DNA of 5,502 nt from the NCBI GenBank assembly GCA_910576875.1, contig CAJTKI010000035.1, positions 10,512-16,013 on the forward strand. Reading direction: 5' to 3'. The translations under genes were made by a program, and so were the position numbers. This DNA is from an uncultured Christensenella sp. (lineage in GTDB: Bacteria > Bacillota > Clostridia > Christensenellales > UBA3700). This document shows positions 1 to 5,470 of the stretch, piece after piece; within the stretch, counting starts at the first letter, position 1, and each line of letters begins with the position of its first letter. The notes below the pieces were generated by a model. It was not told where the DNA came from and made no database searches. It saw nothing but the letters and a program-made list of their open reading frames with translations.

Positions 1-1
1 T

Positions 2-979
2 GTTGCGATCATGGACGAACTGTATCGCGCGCTCGATCCCGCGTCCGAGCAGTCCGATATCGCCAGGTGGAACGCCGCGCAGCCGTCGGGAGCGGATTTG
101 CAGATCGAGATTTCGCGCGTGACGTATGAAGCGATGCTTGCGGCGAAAAAATTATACGACGATACGGACGGACTGTACAATCCCGCCGGCGCGCGTTGTG
201 CGGACTTGTGGGGATTTTCGCCGCGGTTTTATCGGGGACAGACCGATCGCGTCTATCCGTACGACAGACAGGACAGTCGCGCGCAGTTGCCCGAACAAAA
301 ATATATCGCAGGATTCCAAACTCTGACGCAGACGTTCGAAAAAATCGTACTGTCGGCAGATGACGAGAAGTACTATATGACAAAACCCGGCGACAGCAGC
401 GTCGAGATCGACAGCGGCGAAATCTATTGGGCATGGCTGGATCTGGGCGGTATCGCAAAGGGCATTGCGGCGGATCTCGTCGCGCAGTGTCTGCGCGACA
501 ACGGGTATCGTTTCGGATACGTCAGCGTAGGGGGCAGCAGCGCGGCGATGTTGTGTTCGATCGACTACAATGCGCTTGCGCCCGATCGCGTGGACTGGTC
601 GGTCGGCATCCGCCATCCGCGCAAGCACGAGACGAATTATCTGAACGTCTACTGTCATGACGCGACGGTCTCGACGAGCGGAGACTACGAGCGCTACTAT
701 GAAATCGACGGCGAGCGGTATTGTCACATCATCGATCCGCGTACGGGGCGTCCGACCGACAGCGGGATGCAGACGGTATCGGTGATCGGTCCCGACGCAG
801 CTTACGCGGACGCGTTGACGACGGCGTTGTGCATCGCGGACGGCGATCAAATCAAAGCGATCCTGGCAAAGTATCCCGAATATCGGTATACATGCATCGG
901 CAAAGACGGTTGGACGACCGATTTGCCGAACAATCGGTACAAACTGACCGATCAGACGGTGCGATATGTCTCGAACTAA
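2..979 (+). CDS. apbE: FAD:protein FMN transferase (ApbE family), 5'-truncated
   Basis: ApbE enzymes move FMN from FAD onto a Thr/Ser of target proteins, usually on the outer face of the membrane. The frame is open to the window edge and the first visible Met (base 11) lies inside the conserved N-terminal helix, so the true start and any lipoprotein signal are missing. Counting from that Met, the family motifs appear in order: LWGF (67-69 region), DLGGIAKG (144-151), SVGGSS (172-177), VGIRHPR (198-204), STSGDYERYYEIDG (221-234), HIIDPRTGRP (239-248) and ADALTTAL (266-273). D267 and T271 match the Asp-x3-Thr metal-binding pair known in characterised ApbE proteins. About 325 residues are visible, so little more than the N-terminus is lost. 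The next gene, with a NusG-II domain, starts within or just after the end of this one, which indicates translational coupling. The flavin acceptor protein is not in the window. The family call is very secure; the physiological target is unknown. Confidence 0.95.
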   Translation, partial: VAIMDELYRALDPASEQSDIARWNAAQPSGADLQIEISRVTYEAMLAAKKLYDDTDGLYNPAGARCADLWGFSPRFYRGQTDRVYPYDRQDSRAQLPEQKYIAGFQTLTQTFEKIVLSADDEKYYMTKPGDSSVEIDSGEIYWAWLDLGGIAKGIAADLVAQCLRDNGYRFGYVSVGGSSAAMLCSIDYNALAPDRVDWSVGIRHPRKHETNYLNVYCHDATVSTSGDYERYYEIDGERYCHIIDPRTGRPTDSGMQTVSVIGPDAAYADALTTALCIADGDQIKAILAKYPEYRYTCIGKDGWTTDLPNNRYKLTDQTVRYVSN

Positions 980-1004
980 GACTCGACAGGTACGGCAAGG
1001 CAAA

Positions 1005-1445
1005 ATGTTTCGCAAGAGCGATTGGATCGTCTATGCGATCGTCGCCGTGATCGCGATCGCGCTGTTATTGGGCGTGTTTGTCGGGCGGGACAACGATCGA
1101 CCGTTGACGGGGATTCGGATCTCGGTGGACGGCAAGATGATTTCCGAATACGATTTTGCGGCCGGACGGATGCGGATCGAAGCGGGCTGCGAATCGCAAT
1201 TGTCGCAATCCGATTCCGGCGTCTGGACGATCTATCCCGATCCGGACGATGCGAGTGCGTACAACGTCTTGCGCATCGACGCCCAAGCTCGATGCGCGCG
1301 CGTGGAACAAGCCAATTGCAGCATCGGCGCGGATTGCGTCTCGATGGCGGCGATCCGCAAAGCGGGACAGATGATCGTGTGCGTGCCGCATGCGCTCGTG
1401 ATCGAAGGCATCGGCGACGGCGTCGAACCGCCTACCAGCGGATAA
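1005..1445 (+). CDS. Membrane-anchored NusG domain II-containing protein
   Basis: This is a small protein of 146 residues. It has an N-terminal signal-anchor (about residues 5-27, a run of Ile, Val, Ala and Leu after MFRKSDW) followed by an extracytoplasmic domain. The C-terminal half has the Cys pattern of NusG_II proteins, NC-x5-C-x14-C, followed by VPHALVIEG (Cys at bases 1317, 1335 and 1380). This resembles the usual CPDKxC...GxxxxCLPNxLVIE signature. NusG_II here is a stand-alone domain, not the transcription factor NusG. Family members often sit beside ApbE, FMN-binding and Rnf-type genes, so a role in membrane redox or flavin transfer is likely but unproven. I chose ATG 1005 because it puts the membrane segment at the N-terminus, as in relatives, with AAGG four bases upstream. 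ATG 966 (159 residues, overlapping apbE by 14 bases) is the alternative. The stop is 15 bases before the fucosidase. Confidence 0.85.
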   Translation: MFRKSDWIVYAIVAVIAIALLLGVFVGRDNDRPLTGIRISVDGKMISEYDFAAGRMRIEAGCESQLSQSDSGVWTIYPDPDDASAYNVLRIDAQARCARVEQANCSIGADCVSMAAIRKAGQMIVCVPHALVIEGIGDGVEPPTSG

Positions 1446-1450
1446 ACGAT

Positions 1451-1457
1451 AAAGGAG
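1451..1457 (+). promoter_or_regulatory. Strong Shine-Dalgarno site AAAGGAG for the fucosidase
   Basis: AAAGGAG lies 3 bases before ATG 1461 and 6 bases before the adjacent in-frame ATG 1464. The spacing favours 1464 as the initiator, although the two products differ by only one Met. Confidence 0.75.
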
Positions 1458-1463
1458 AAAATG

Positions 1464-2930
1464 ATGGACGAAGCGACGTATTTGCAACAAATTCGGCAGG
1501 TCAATGCGCAGGGCAAGTATCGCCCGCAATGGGACAGTCTGTGTCGGCACGAGATGCCGCAGTGGTATCGGGAGAGCCGATTGGGGATCTTTTTGCACTG
1601 GGGCGTGTACAGCGTACCGGCGTATTACAACGAATGGTATCCGCGGTTGATGCAGTTTCCGTTTACGCCGGTGTACAAGCACCATGTCAAAACGTACGGC
1701 AAAGACTATCCGTACCGCAAGTTTATCGAACAATTCCGCGCGGAAAAGTTCGACGCCGCGCAGTGGGTGCAAACGTTTCGGGACATGGGCGCGGACTTCC
1801 TGATGCCGGTGGGCGAACACCATGACGGGTTCAAAATGTACGACAGCGCGCTGGGACAATACAACAGCGTGCAGATGGGACCCAAACGCGATATTCTCGG
1901 AGAGTTGCGCGCGCAATGCGCGGAAACGGGCATGCATTTTGCAACGTCGTCGCACCGCGCGGAGCGGTATTTCTATTACAACGGCGCGCGCGTGCAGAAA
2001 GAAGACAACGAGATCCGTTCCGATCGTTATTCCGATTTTTACGGACCTGCGTACTGTCCCGCCGACGGCGCCAAAGCGCTGTGGTACGACGACACGAAGA
2101 TCGTGCCGACGCAACAGTGGCTGGAAAGCTGGCTCGTGCATTCGTGCGAGTTGATCGATCGCTACCGTCCGGAGACGATTTTCTTTGACTGGTGGGTGAG
2201 CAATAAGGCGTTCAAGCCGTATATGCGCGAATTTCTCGCGTACTATTACAACCGCGCCGAAGAATGGGGCGTACAGGTGTGTGTGCAATCCAAATTCGAT
2301 TCGGTCGTATTCGGACAAGGCGTGTTCGATCGCGAACGCGGACAACTCGCGCAGGTCGTGCCGTACGTATGGCAGAGCGAGACTTCCACGTCGTTTTCGT
2401 CGTGGGGATACGTACGGGGGAGCAAGTTTAAGAGCGCGGCGCAGCTTGTCTGCAATTTTGTGGACGTCGTCAGCAAAAACGGCGTTTTCGTACTCAATTT
2501 CGGACCGATGGCGGACGGTACGTTTTGCGAGCAGGAGCGCGAGATCATCCGCGATATGGGCGCATGGATTCAAACGCACAAAGACATCCTGTGGCATGCG
2601 CGTCCGTACCGATTTGCGATCGAAGGCAAGCAGCATCGGTCGGGTTCGTTTGTCGAGCGCATCTCGTATCGGGCGGACGATTATCGCTTTATGAGTTTGG
2701 ACGATAAGATTTATATCTTTGCGATGGCGCAGGATCGTCGCAATCGGTATCGGATCCGATCGATGCCCGCCGACCGCAACGCATTCAATCACGACGTCGT
2801 CGCGGCGCGCGTGGTCGGCAGCGACGTAGGGGTGACGTGCGTACAGAAGCGCAAATATTTGGAGATTACGCTCGATCGGCGCGTGGACTGCGCGGATATG
2901 CCGATCTGCATCGAATTGCAAGTCGTCTGA
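1464..2930 (+). CDS. Alpha-L-fucosidase, glycoside hydrolase family 29, cytoplasmic
   Basis: GH29 enzymes hydrolyse terminal alpha-L-fucose from glycans with retention of configuration. The product is 488 residues, normal for a GH29 catalytic domain plus a C-terminal beta domain. Numbered from Met 1461, the signatures are GIFLHWGVYSVPAY (42-55), a substrate-binding HHDGF (120-124), DFYGPAY (192-198), FFDWW (241-245) with D243 the likely nucleophile, and SKNGVFVLNFGPMADGTF (338-355), the GH29 equivalent of NxGPxxDG. The acid/base residue cannot be assigned by eye. There is no signal peptide, membrane segment or carbohydrate-binding module, so it probably acts in the cytoplasm on imported fucosylated oligosaccharides. 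It starts 15-18 bases after the NusG-II gene with a strong SD, so it is probably cotranscribed with that gene and apbE. No transporter or fucose catabolic gene is visible. Natural substrate and linkage are unknown. Confidence 0.93.
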   Translation: MDEATYLQQIRQVNAQGKYRPQWDSLCRHEMPQWYRESRLGIFLHWGVYSVPAYYNEWYPRLMQFPFTPVYKHHVKTYGKDYPYRKFIEQFRAEKFDAAQWVQTFRDMGADFLMPVGEHHDGFKMYDSALGQYNSVQMGPKRDILGELRAQCAETGMHFATSSHRAERYFYYNGARVQKEDNEIRSDRYSDFYGPAYCPADGAKALWYDDTKIVPTQQWLESWLVHSCELIDRYRPETIFFDWWVSNKAFKPYMREFLAYYYNRAEEWGVQVCVQSKFDSVVFGQGVFDRERGQLAQVVPYVWQSETSTSFSSWGYVRGSKFKSAAQLVCNFVDVVSKNGVFVLNFGPMADGTFCEQEREIIRDMGAWIQTHKDILWHARPYRFAIEGKQHRSGSFVERISYRADDYRFMSLDDKIYIFAMAQDRRNRYRIRSMPADRNAFNHDVVAARVVGSDVGVTCVQKRKYLEITLDRRVDCADMPICIELQVV

Positions 2931-2951
2931 TCCGTCCGATAAAATATGCAT

Positions 2952-2988
2952 AAAAACAACCGTAGGCAGAAATCATTTCTGCCTACGG
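2952..2988 (-). terminator. Intrinsic terminator reading on the minus strand
   Basis: A perfect 13-bp stem (2960-2972 with 2976-2988) with a 3-base loop is followed, on the minus strand only, by TTGTTTTT. On the + strand no T tract follows, so it is a poor terminator for the fucosidase operon, although the hairpin could still protect that mRNA's 3' end. It is best explained as the end of the minus-strand transcript described next. Confidence 0.7.
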
Positions 2989-3043
2989 CCGTGTATGGTC
3001 ATATAATACACGCGATCGCTCGCGACGTATCCGATTCGAGAAC
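2952..3043 (-). ncRNA. Candidate intergenic small RNA, about 92 nt
   Basis: This is a prediction from signals, not homology. A promoter at 3079-3050 would start RNA at about 3043 (a G seven bases after the -10), and the intrinsic terminator at 2988-2952 would end it. Between them are a 5' stretch of about 18 nt likely to be single-stranded, a 5-bp GC hairpin (3024-3020 with 3015-3011, 4-base loop), a 7-bp hairpin (3012-3006 with 2996-2990, 9-base loop), and the 13-bp terminator stem. The first two stems share two bases and so compete at their junction. The only ATG frame encodes nine residues (MTIHGRRQK) without a ribosome binding site, so a peptide product is unlikely. I recognise no known RNA family. 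A trans-acting regulator or an RNA acting on the adjacent fucosidase or XRE messages are both possible. Confidence 0.5.
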
Positions 3044-3049
3044 AAAAAT

Positions 3050-3079
3050 ATGATAACATCGCGCGCAAATGCGTGTCAA
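3050..3079 (-). promoter_or_regulatory. Minus-strand sigma-A promoter, extended -10
   Basis: On the minus strand TTGACA (3079-3074, full consensus) is followed by an 18-base spacer and TATCAT (3055-3050, 5 of 6). TGT immediately precedes the -10, giving the extended -10 motif. No protein gene lies downstream, only the candidate small RNA and its terminator. Confidence 0.6.
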
Positions 3080-3084
3080 GCGGT

Positions 3085-3106
3085 TTTGATACGATATTTT
3101 ATCAAA
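3085..3106. promoter_or_regulatory. Dyad TTTGATA-N8-TATCAAA, candidate operator
   Basis: Two perfect 7-base inverted arms (3085-3091 and 3100-3106) flank an 8-base AT-rich spacer. A second dyad, GATA-TTT-TATC, lies inside it at 3093-3103. It sits between the minus-strand small RNA promoter (-35 ends 5 bases away) and the XRE gene, a natural position for an autoregulatory XRE operator controlling both directions. No binding evidence exists in the sequence itself. Confidence 0.4.
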
Positions 3107-3136
3107 TGATTATTTTTGTCATAATAGGCATACAAT
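3086..3136 (+). promoter_or_regulatory. Weak candidate promoter for the XRE gene
   Basis: TTGATA (3086-3091) with GATTAT (3108-3113) at 16-base spacing is one reading, and its -35 overlaps the dyad operator. Alternatively TACAAT (3131-3136) would start RNA at or next to ATG 3143, giving a leaderless message, which would fit the lack of a usable Shine-Dalgarno site. Neither is strong and the two cannot be separated by eye. Confidence 0.3.
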
Positions 3137-3142
3137 AAGAGC

Positions 3143-3351
3143 ATGAAACAGGTATTTGCTCAAAGATTGATGGAAATCAGAACCGACACATGCTCAGCCA
3201 ACGCGATATGGCGCAGATTCTGCACGTGTCGCAAGTAGCGGTGTGCCGCTGGGAGCAAGGCGTGAATTCGCCCAACATCGAGGCGCTGTATCGCATCTGC
3301 AAGGCGTTCGACGTGACGGCGGATTATATGCTCGGATTGAGCGATATTTAA
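3143..3351 (+). pseudogene. XRE/Cro-CI family HTH regulator, single-base frameshift
   Basis: Two frames together give one ordinary small repressor of about 69 residues. ATG 3143 begins MKQVFAQRLMEIRTD, which is helix 1 of an XRE domain. At about 3187 the match continues one base back in the other frame: H-M-LSQRDMAQILHVSQVAVCRWEQG (recognition helix around VSQVAVCRWE), then SPNIEALYRICKAFDVTADYMLGLSDI and stop TAA 3349-3351. The latter is the standard ending of stand-alone XRE regulators. Read without a shift, the first frame stops at TAG 3236 after 31 residues. Translation could restart at ATG 3190 (53 residues, no ribosome binding site), but that product lacks helix 1. The simplest reading is one lost base, by mutation or sequencing error. 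No slippery heptamer is visible, so programmed shifting is unlikely. It probably served as an autorepressor; the target is unknown. Confidence 0.75.
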
Positions 3352-3382
3352 CGGCGATTTGCATACGTAATTCGAGATCGGA

Positions 3383-3411
3383 TCGGAGCGCGCAAGGCGC
3401 TCCGAACTTTT
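3383..3411 (+). terminator. Intrinsic terminator after the XRE gene
   Basis: A 9-bp GC-rich stem (3383-3391 with 3397-3405) with loop GCAAG is followed by AACTTTTAT. The T run is only four bases, so efficiency may be moderate. It lies 31 bases after the XRE stop and isolates that gene from the tetR unit. Confidence 0.7.
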
Positions 3412-3453
3412 ATCGGCGGCTCGAAAAATTTCCGTCGGGGCGCATTCAAACGG

Positions 3454-3482
3454 TTGACAAATGAATTGCGGCGGGATAATAT
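3454..3482 (+). promoter_or_regulatory. Sigma-A promoter of the TetR gene
   Basis: TTGACA (3454-3459) and TAATAT (3477-3482) are separated by exactly 17 bases, placing the start of transcription near 3489. The -35 overlaps a TTG that opens the longest reading frame, so that TTG cannot be the translation start. Confidence 0.8.
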
Positions 3483-3485
3483 AGA

Positions 3486-3501
3486 ACTAGCGCTTGCCAG
3501 T
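3486..3501. promoter_or_regulatory. Imperfect dyad at the tetR transcription start, possible operator
   Basis: ACT-n-GC-n4-GC-n-AGT is a 16-base dyad with five of eight symmetric positions paired. It overlaps the predicted +1 of the TetR gene, where a TetR dimer could repress its own synthesis. The symmetry is weak and chance is a real alternative. Confidence 0.25.
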
Positions 3502-3519
3502 CGGGCGGCGGGAGGTTTT

Positions 3520-4119
3520 ATGACGACGAAAGAACGGATTATGGAGCAATCTTTGCGGCTTTTTTCTACATACGGATATCATGCCGTATCGGTGCGCGAT
3601 ATCGCGGACGCGGTCGGGATCAAGGACAGTTCGCTGTACAACCATTTTGAAAGCAAGCAGGATATTTTCAACAATATCGTCATGAAATGTTTTAAGGAAT
3701 CGGAAGAGTATTTCAACGCGCATGCGTTGCCGTTCAGTTACGATTTCGATTTTGCGCCGTATGCGCAGGCGGAGACCGAGCGTTTGATTCGGATGGCGGT
3801 AGGGACGTTTGAGTATTTCGTGCGCGATCGGGTCAACAACATGTTCCGCAAATTGCTTTGCATGTCGCAGGACTCGGACGAAAAGGCAAAAGTCATTTAT
3901 CTGCAAGTGTATAAGGAATATCCCTTGCGTTGCATCGGCAAGATCATGCAATGCTTGATGGATCGCGGCGAGATCCGCGTCCGTTCGGCGGAGCAGGCAG
4001 CGCGCGAGTTTTACGGCGTGCCGTTCCTGATCCTGTCTACGGTGGACGATTCCGGCGCGGCGATGCGTCAGATCGAGGAACACGTCGAACAGTTTTTGTT
4101 ACTCAATCGCATTCGTTGA
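3520..4119 (+). CDS. TetR/AcrR family transcriptional regulator
   Basis: This 199-residue product has normal TetR length. The N-terminal DNA-binding domain spans roughly residues 3-50: ERIMEQSLRLFSTYGYHAVSVRDIADAVGIKDSSLYNHFESKQDIF, with the HTH in about 24-43 and the hallmark YNHFxSKxDIF at 40-50. The remainder is an all-helical ligand and dimer domain (about 60-199) without a recognisable effector signature. The start is ATG 3520: GGAGG (3511-3515) lies four bases upstream, and the consensus promoter at 3454-3482 rules out the earlier in-frame TTG. It forms its own transcription unit with terminator 4153-4183. The next gene downstream, a membrane-anchored EEP protein with its own promoter, is a possible target by position only. 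A weak dyad at the predicted +1 hints at autoregulation. Ligand and regulon are unknown. Confidence 0.93.
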   Translation: MTTKERIMEQSLRLFSTYGYHAVSVRDIADAVGIKDSSLYNHFESKQDIFNNIVMKCFKESEEYFNAHALPFSYDFDFAPYAQAETERLIRMAVGTFEYFVRDRVNNMFRKLLCMSQDSDEKAKVIYLQVYKEYPLRCIGKIMQCLMDRGEIRVRSAEQAAREFYGVPFLILSTVDDSGAAMRQIEEHVEQFLLLNRIR

Positions 4120-4152
4120 CGATTGTCGCGCATGGCGACGGAATATTGCGGT

Positions 4153-4183
4153 ATCCCCCGGTCGATCGATCGGGGATTTTTTA
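4153..4183 (+). terminator. Intrinsic terminator of the TetR gene
   Basis: An 8-bp stem (4156-4163 with 4168-4175, one G-T pair, loop GATC) is followed by A and six T (4177-4182). It lies 33 bases after the TetR stop and is a strong, canonical terminator. Confidence 0.85.
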
Positions 4184-4202
4184 TACTGACATAGGCATTG
4201 CA

Positions 4203-4214
4203 GATAAAATATCG
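4203..4214. promoter_or_regulatory. Second copy of the GATAAAATATCG motif
   Basis: These 12 bases are the exact reverse complement of 3092-3103 inside the XRE-region dyad. The core GATA-AAA-TATC is itself a dyad. It lies 40 bases upstream of the EEP gene's -35, a possible upstream regulator site. A 10-base partial copy (GATAAAATAT) is at 2938-2947. Function is inferred only from recurrence in intergenic DNA. Confidence 0.3.
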
Positions 4215-4254
4215 GACAGGTGTTCGTTATCCTTTTCACAAAGCGCGGGGCGGG

Positions 4255-4283
4255 TTGACATCTGCGCCGTCGTGTGGTATACT
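4255..4283 (+). promoter_or_regulatory. Strong sigma-A promoter of the EEP gene, extended -10
   Basis: TTGACA (4255-4260, full consensus), a 17-base spacer and TATACT (4278-4283, 5 of 6), with TGG directly before the -10 as an extended element. Transcription should begin near 4290, leaving a leader of about 17 bases that just contains the Shine-Dalgarno site. Confidence 0.85.
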
Positions 4284-4306
4284 CGATCACGATAAGGAGT
4301 GCAGTC

Positions 4307-5407
4307 ATGAGCAGAAAAATCGTAAAAGGCGTCGCCATCGCGTTGGCAAGCATCGTTGCGGCGATGATCGCGATCGTCTTGATCTATGTGATATACGTCG
4401 TCGCGCAGTACAATCGGATCGAGGATCATCTTGCGTTGGAGATCGACAACAACGCCTCCGAGCAAGTGCGCGTCGGGCAGGAGTATTCCATCTTGACGTA
4501 CAACATCGGATTCGGCGCGTACGATCACGATTTTTCGTTTTTTATGGATTCCGGCAAAATGCAGGACGGTACGGCGGTAACCGGCAAGGACGGCAAAGCC
4601 AAAAGCGAACAAATCGTACTCGACAATACGACCGGCGCCATGCAGACCGCGAAACAGGCGAATGCCGATTTTTATTTCTTTCAGGAAGTCGATACCGATG
4701 CGACGCGCAGTTATCACGTCGATCAGTATGCGATGTTGACCGATTGTCTGGGCGATCGATACGGCAGATCTTTTGCGGTCAATTTTCACTCGGCGTATCT
4801 GTTCTATCCGTTTCACGATCCGCACGGCAAGAGCGTTGCCGGACTGGCGACGTATTCCGCGTATCGATTGGAGAGCGGCGAGCGCAGACAGTATCCGCTC
4901 GATACGGGATTTGCGAAATTCTTCGATCTCGATCGCTGTTTTTCCGTCTATCGCGCGCAGGTAGCGGACGGCAAACAGCTTGTTTTGATCAACAGCCACA
5001 TGTCCGCCTATGACGAAGGCGGTACGATTCGGCAACAGCAATTGGAGATGCTCAACGCCGTTTTGCGCGCCGAAGCGCAAGCGGGCAATTATGTCATTGT
5101 AGGAGGCGACTTCAACCATGATATTGCGGCGAGCGACGGATTGTATCCGACCGAACAATTGCGTCCGGAATGGGTCTTTACGTTGACCGACGACGATTTG
5201 GCGGACGGGTTCCGTTTTGCGGCGGCGACCAACGCTCCGACATGTCGCAGTACCGATATGCCGTACCGCAAGGGCGTCAATTATTCGGTTGTGCTCGACG
5301 GCTTCATCGTGTCGGACAATATTCGGGTCGTTTCCAACGACAACATCGACACCGATTTCCGCTACTCCGACCACAATCCCGCGCGCATGGTGTTTCAGTT
5401 GCTGTAA
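4307..5407 (+). CDS. Membrane-anchored endonuclease/exonuclease/phosphatase (EEP) family protein
   Basis: The 366-residue product has a basic N-terminus and one membrane segment (about 8-33, Ala/Ile/Val-rich), then an EEP (DNase I-like) catalytic fold that would lie outside the cell. The metal and phosphate-binding motifs are all present and in order: TYNIGFG (64-70, N66), FFQEVDTD (124-131, E127), NSHMSAYDEG (229-238, H231), GGDFNHD (266-272, D268 and N270), VLDGFIVSD (329-337, D331) and YSDHNP (353-358, D355 and H356). The enzyme therefore looks active as a Mg-dependent phosphodiesterase or phosphatase. The substrate (nucleic acid, phosphoinositide, sphingolipid or other) cannot be told. 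ATG 4307 is chosen because AAGGAG (4294-4299) lies seven bases upstream; an upstream GTG at 4274 falls inside the promoter. It is monocistronic, with its own promoter and terminator. Confidence 0.9.
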   Translation: MSRKIVKGVAIALASIVAAMIAIVLIYVIYVVAQYNRIEDHLALEIDNNASEQVRVGQEYSILTYNIGFGAYDHDFSFFMDSGKMQDGTAVTGKDGKAKSEQIVLDNTTGAMQTAKQANADFYFFQEVDTDATRSYHVDQYAMLTDCLGDRYGRSFAVNFHSAYLFYPFHDPHGKSVAGLATYSAYRLESGERRQYPLDTGFAKFFDLDRCFSVYRAQVADGKQLVLINSHMSAYDEGGTIRQQQLEMLNAVLRAEAQAGNYVIVGGDFNHDIAASDGLYPTEQLRPEWVFTLTDDDLADGFRFAAATNAPTCRSTDMPYRKGVNYSVVLDGFIVSDNIRVVSNDNIDTDFRYSDHNPARMVFQLL

Positions 5408-5437
5408 AGCGGGAATGTCAGGGTAATATGTTAGAAT

Positions 5438-5467
5438 AAAAGGCGGATAACACCGCCTTTTTGTTTT
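5438..5467 (+). terminator. Intrinsic terminator of the EEP gene
   Basis: A 9-bp stem (5438-5446 with 5453-5461), loop ATAACA, running into TTTTTGTTTT. It lies 30 bases after the stop. The A-rich left arm means it could also work weakly on the minus strand. Confidence 0.85.
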
Positions 5468-5470
5468 GGT

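Noticed and set aside
1065..2951. A 628-codon open frame on the minus strand opposite the fucosidase
   Set aside because: It is exactly antisense to an unmistakable GH29 gene and is rich in Arg, His and Val as expected of a mirror frame. It matches no family I recognise. Codon bias on the + strand explains its openness.
2972..3001. A nine-residue leader peptide (MTIHGRRQK) in the minus-strand RNA, with its stop in the terminator loop
   Set aside because: There is no Shine-Dalgarno site, the start lies inside a hairpin loop, and there is no run of regulatory codons, so attenuation control is not supported.
3002..3007. TATAAT on the + strand as a promoter
   Set aside because: There is no -35-like hexamer 15-19 bases upstream and no extended -10. 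The bases are part of the loop and stem of the small RNA's second hairpin.
3179..3192. Programmed ribosomal frameshifting in the XRE gene
   Set aside because: No X-XXY-YYZ slippery heptamer, downstream pseudoknot or stimulatory Shine-Dalgarno is visible. A single lost base is simpler.
4181..5374. A 397-codon open frame on the minus strand opposite the EEP gene
   Set aside because: It is a mirror of a gene with complete catalytic motifs, promoter, ribosome binding site and terminator. It would also begin and end inside those elements.
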